DNA from: an uncultured Bacteroidales bacterium
GTDB taxonomy: Bacteria; Bacteroidota; Bacteroidia; Bacteroidales; UBA11471
Assembly (NCBI GenBank): GCA_947625885.1
Contig: CANQQA010000005.1
Coordinates: forward strand, 1-64,000
Length of the DNA: 64,000 nt
Reading direction: 5' to 3'
Every line of letters begins with the position of its first letter. The first letter of the stretch is position 1. The notes under the pieces were generated by a model. It searched no databases and had not been told where the DNA came from. It worked only from the letters and a program-made list of their open reading frames with translations. Positions 61,953 to 64,000 of the stretch are shown here, in pieces. Both the position numbers and the translations under genes were made by a program.

Positions 61953-64000
61953 ATGAAAAAATACACTATCCTGTTTTTAACCCTCATCACCGTTCTGTTG
62001 GCAGAAGCAGGCGCACCGCCTGCCTTGCGGGCTGCAACAGCGCGCTATGCCGAAAAGTCGGTGTTGGCGTCGGGCACGTGGGTAAAAATAAGTGTAGAGG
62101 AATCGGGCATTTACCAGCTATCATACAACGAGCTGCGGGAATACGGATTTACCGACCCCGCCCGTGTGGCAGTATTCGGCTACGGGGGAGCCATGCTCTC
62201 GGAAGATTTTTCGACGACTTACATCGACGACCTGCCGCAAGTGCCCGTCCTGCACACAGGCAACAAATTGATTTTCTACGCACAGGGCGTCGTGTCGTGG
62301 AACGTACAAAACGGGCTTTTCGCCCGCACGCGCAATCCCTATTCCACATCGGGGTATTACTTTTTGACACAGCTCGACGCAACGCCGGCAACGCCGGCAA
62401 CAACACCTTCTGCCGGCAATGTTGCGACAACGACAGTTACAACTTTTCACGACCACATACTGCACGAAACAGAGGCAGTCAGCCCCGGACACATAGGGAG
62501 AAATTTCTACGGAGAAGATTTTCTCTACACGAGCGTACAAAATTTGACGTTCGATGCAGCCGGCATAACCGACACGCCTGTAAACCTGCAAATGCGCCTT
62601 CTCTCGAAATCGACCACCTCGACGGCAACATGGCGTATAAGCGTCAACCAGAATCTGCTGCGGGAGGTCTCTGTCGCCCCGATACTCAGCGATGCCGAAT
62701 ACAAGAACGGTAGTGAATCATTGATACAAAGCACGTTCCGCCCGAATACCGACGATGCCGATGTCGTGCGGATTGCATTCTCATGCGCCAATGCTTCTGC
62801 GGCTTATCTCGACTACATTCTGCTGGATATGGAGCGGGAATTGCGGCTGTACGACGGAAAAGTGGCATTCCGACGCAAAGATGCCGACGCCAAACGGTTG
62901 CGCTATGTCGTATCGGCAACGGGAGCTTCGGCGTTTCATATCTGGGACGTAACACAGCCGTCGGCGCCCTATGAAATATCGGCGGAAACCGACGACGGTA
63001 CTTACTCTTTTGTTCCGGCGGAGATCGGACTGCGCGAATACGTGGCATTCGATGCAGGAGCGACTTTTCCGTCGCCTGTCTTCGTCGGCTCGGTAACGCC
63101 GCAAAACCTGCACGCCTCGCCGCAAACCGATTTCATCATCGTATCACCGCCGGCATTCGCCGATGAAGCCCGCCGGTTGGGTGAATTTCATCTTCAAAAA
63201 GATTCGCTTTCATACCTCATCGTACAACCGACCGCGATTTACAACGAATTTTCATCGGGTACACCCGATGCCACCGCTATCCGCCGCTTCATGAAAATGT
63301 TGTACGACCGCGCCGACGGCGACGAGTCGCAGCGACCGCGATACCTTCTGCTCTTCGGCGACGGCATATACGACAACCCGCGCGTTACAGCGGAATGCGC
63401 ATCGCTCACCTATCCCCTCCTGCTGACGTTCCAAGCCGATGAAAGCGCGGACGAGCGCAACAATTTCGTTACCGACGACTACTTCGGTTTTCTGCACGAC
63501 AACGAAGGAGCCGACCTGTATCGTGCTTCGCTCGACATAGGCATCGGACGTTTTCCCGTCAGGACAAAAGACGAAGCCGCCAACGTCGTAAATAAAATAA
63601 TCGCCTACGCCGCCAATACCGATTACGGATACTGGAAAAACGACATCTGTCTGGTAGCCGACGACGGCAACAACGGCGACCACATGAAACAATGCGAAGA
63701 AGCGGCAGCCGTTCTCCAACAAAAGAATCCAGCCTCTTTTCTTCACAAAATTTACATCGACGCCTACAATCGGGTAAGTATGGCAACCGGAGCCACCTAC
63801 CCCGATGCCAAAGCACAAATGCTCGACCTGTTGAAGAAAGACGGCGTTTTGGTTATCGACTATGTGGGGCACGGCAGCCCGAGAGGGTGGACGGCAGAAA
63901 AGATTCTCGAATGGAGCGATATCTCGAATATGTACGTATCGCGCCTGCCGCTATGGATTACGGCGACGTGCAGTTTCAGCCGCTTCGACGATTTGACCAA
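61953..64000 (+). CDS. porU: T9SS signal peptidase/sortase PorU, 5' part
   Basis: At least 682 residues are visible before the window ends. A signal peptide (MKKYTILFLTLITVLLAEA) and a long beta-rich N-terminal region precede a peptidase C25 (gingipain-like) domain with the catalytic pair His640 in DYVGHGSPRGW and Cys673 in ITATCSFSR. PorU sits at the outer membrane, removes the C-terminal sorting domain of T9SS cargo and attaches A-LPS. The residues just before the edge continue the domain, so the gene is intact as far as seen. porV often follows porU in relatives and may lie just beyond the window. Confidence 0.93.
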   Translation, partial: MKKYTILFLTLITVLLAEAGAPPALRAATARYAEKSVLASGTWVKISVEESGIYQLSYNELREYGFTDPARVAVFGYGGAMLSEDFSTTYIDDLPQVPVLHTGNKLIFYAQGVVSWNVQNGLFARTRNPYSTSGYYFLTQLDATPATPATTPSAGNVATTTVTTFHDHILHETEAVSPGHIGRNFYGEDFLYTSVQNLTFDAAGITDTPVNLQMRLLSKSTTSTATWRISVNQNLLREVSVAPILSDAEYKNGSESLIQSTFRPNTDDADVVRIAFSCANASAAYLDYILLDMERELRLYDGKVAFRRKDADAKRLRYVVSATGASAFHIWDVTQPSAPYEISAETDDGTYSFVPAEIGLREYVAFDAGATFPSPVFVGSVTPQNLHASPQTDFIIVSPPAFADEARRLGEFHLQKDSLSYLIVQPTAIYNEFSSGTPDATAIRRFMKMLYDRADGDESQRPRYLLLFGDGIYDNPRVTAECASLTYPLLLTFQADESADERNNFVTDDYFGFLHDNEGADLYRASLDIGIGRFPVRTKDEAANVVNKIIAYAANTDYGYWKNDICLVADDGNNGDHMKQCEEAAAVLQQKNPASFLHKIYIDAYNRVSMATGATYPDAKAQMLDLLKKDGVLVIDYVGHGSPRGWTAEKILEWSDISNMYVSRLPLWITATCSFSRFDDLT

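Overview
The window is a chromosomal segment of a Bacteroidota bacterium, most likely of the order Bacteroidales. The evidence is a SusC/SusD pair with a hybrid two-component regulator, type IX secretion (T9SS) genes (PorU, PorT, a PorE-like lipoprotein), T9SS-type C-terminal sorting domains, a MurF-alanine racemase fusion, DUF3256 and DUF3316 proteins, and many promoters with the Bacteroidota -7 box TAnnTTTG. The genus cannot be fixed from this; a gut or oral T9SS-bearing family such as Porphyromonadaceae or Barnesiellaceae is a guess.

Layout. 1-4.9 kb (minus strand): a small basic ribosomal-type protein (cut by the edge), HU, then the operon speA-truA-EamA transporter-DUF3256. 5-8.1 kb: class II fructose-bisphosphate aldolase, then a small accessory block with a Phd/YoeB-like toxin-antitoxin pair and a P-loop ATPase behind a repeat-rich promoter. 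8.2-13.7 kb (minus): a large T9SS cargo protein, a GT2 glycosyltransferase and a PorE-like OmpA/TPR/propeller lipoprotein. 13.8-19.8 kb: VanZ, MerR, M23 peptidase, alaS, purB. 19.9-23.2 kb: three tandem tRNA-Val(UAC) genes followed by an AT-rich type II restriction-modification pair. 23.3-26.8 kb: Lrp regulator divergent from metY, then a ModF-like double ABC ATPase.

27.2-40.9 kb holds a polysaccharide utilisation locus (PUL): a hybrid two-component system, a secreted PL1-type pectate lyase, SusC, SusD, a small lipoprotein and a secreted protein of unknown function. The natural reading is sensing, cleavage and import of pectic homogalacturonan; the lyase and the last protein end in a short YN(I)xGQ tail like a T9SS signal. 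41-46.4 kb (minus): HigBA toxin-antitoxin, then parC-DUF3316-S41 protease. 46.5-52.8 kb (plus): glyS-lemA-FKBP-GSCFA-murF/alr, then tRNA-Leu. 52.9-64 kb: a zinc metalloprotease, a 2[4Fe-4S] ferredoxin, porT, initiator tRNA, a PepSY-like lipoprotein, an AddA/RecB-like helicase-nuclease with a SUI1 factor, an FAH-family enzyme, and porU running off the right edge.

Most of the window is ordinary core genome. The parts most worth a second look are the dispersed T9SS genes with their candidate cargo, the pectin PUL with its palindromic promoter site and structured susC leader, the foreign-looking R-M cassette beside a triplicated tRNA, the TA-ATPase block, and several perfect palindromes or orphan hairpins without an assigned role. 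No CRISPR array, prophage or insertion sequence was seen. I did not find a clearly new multi-gene system.
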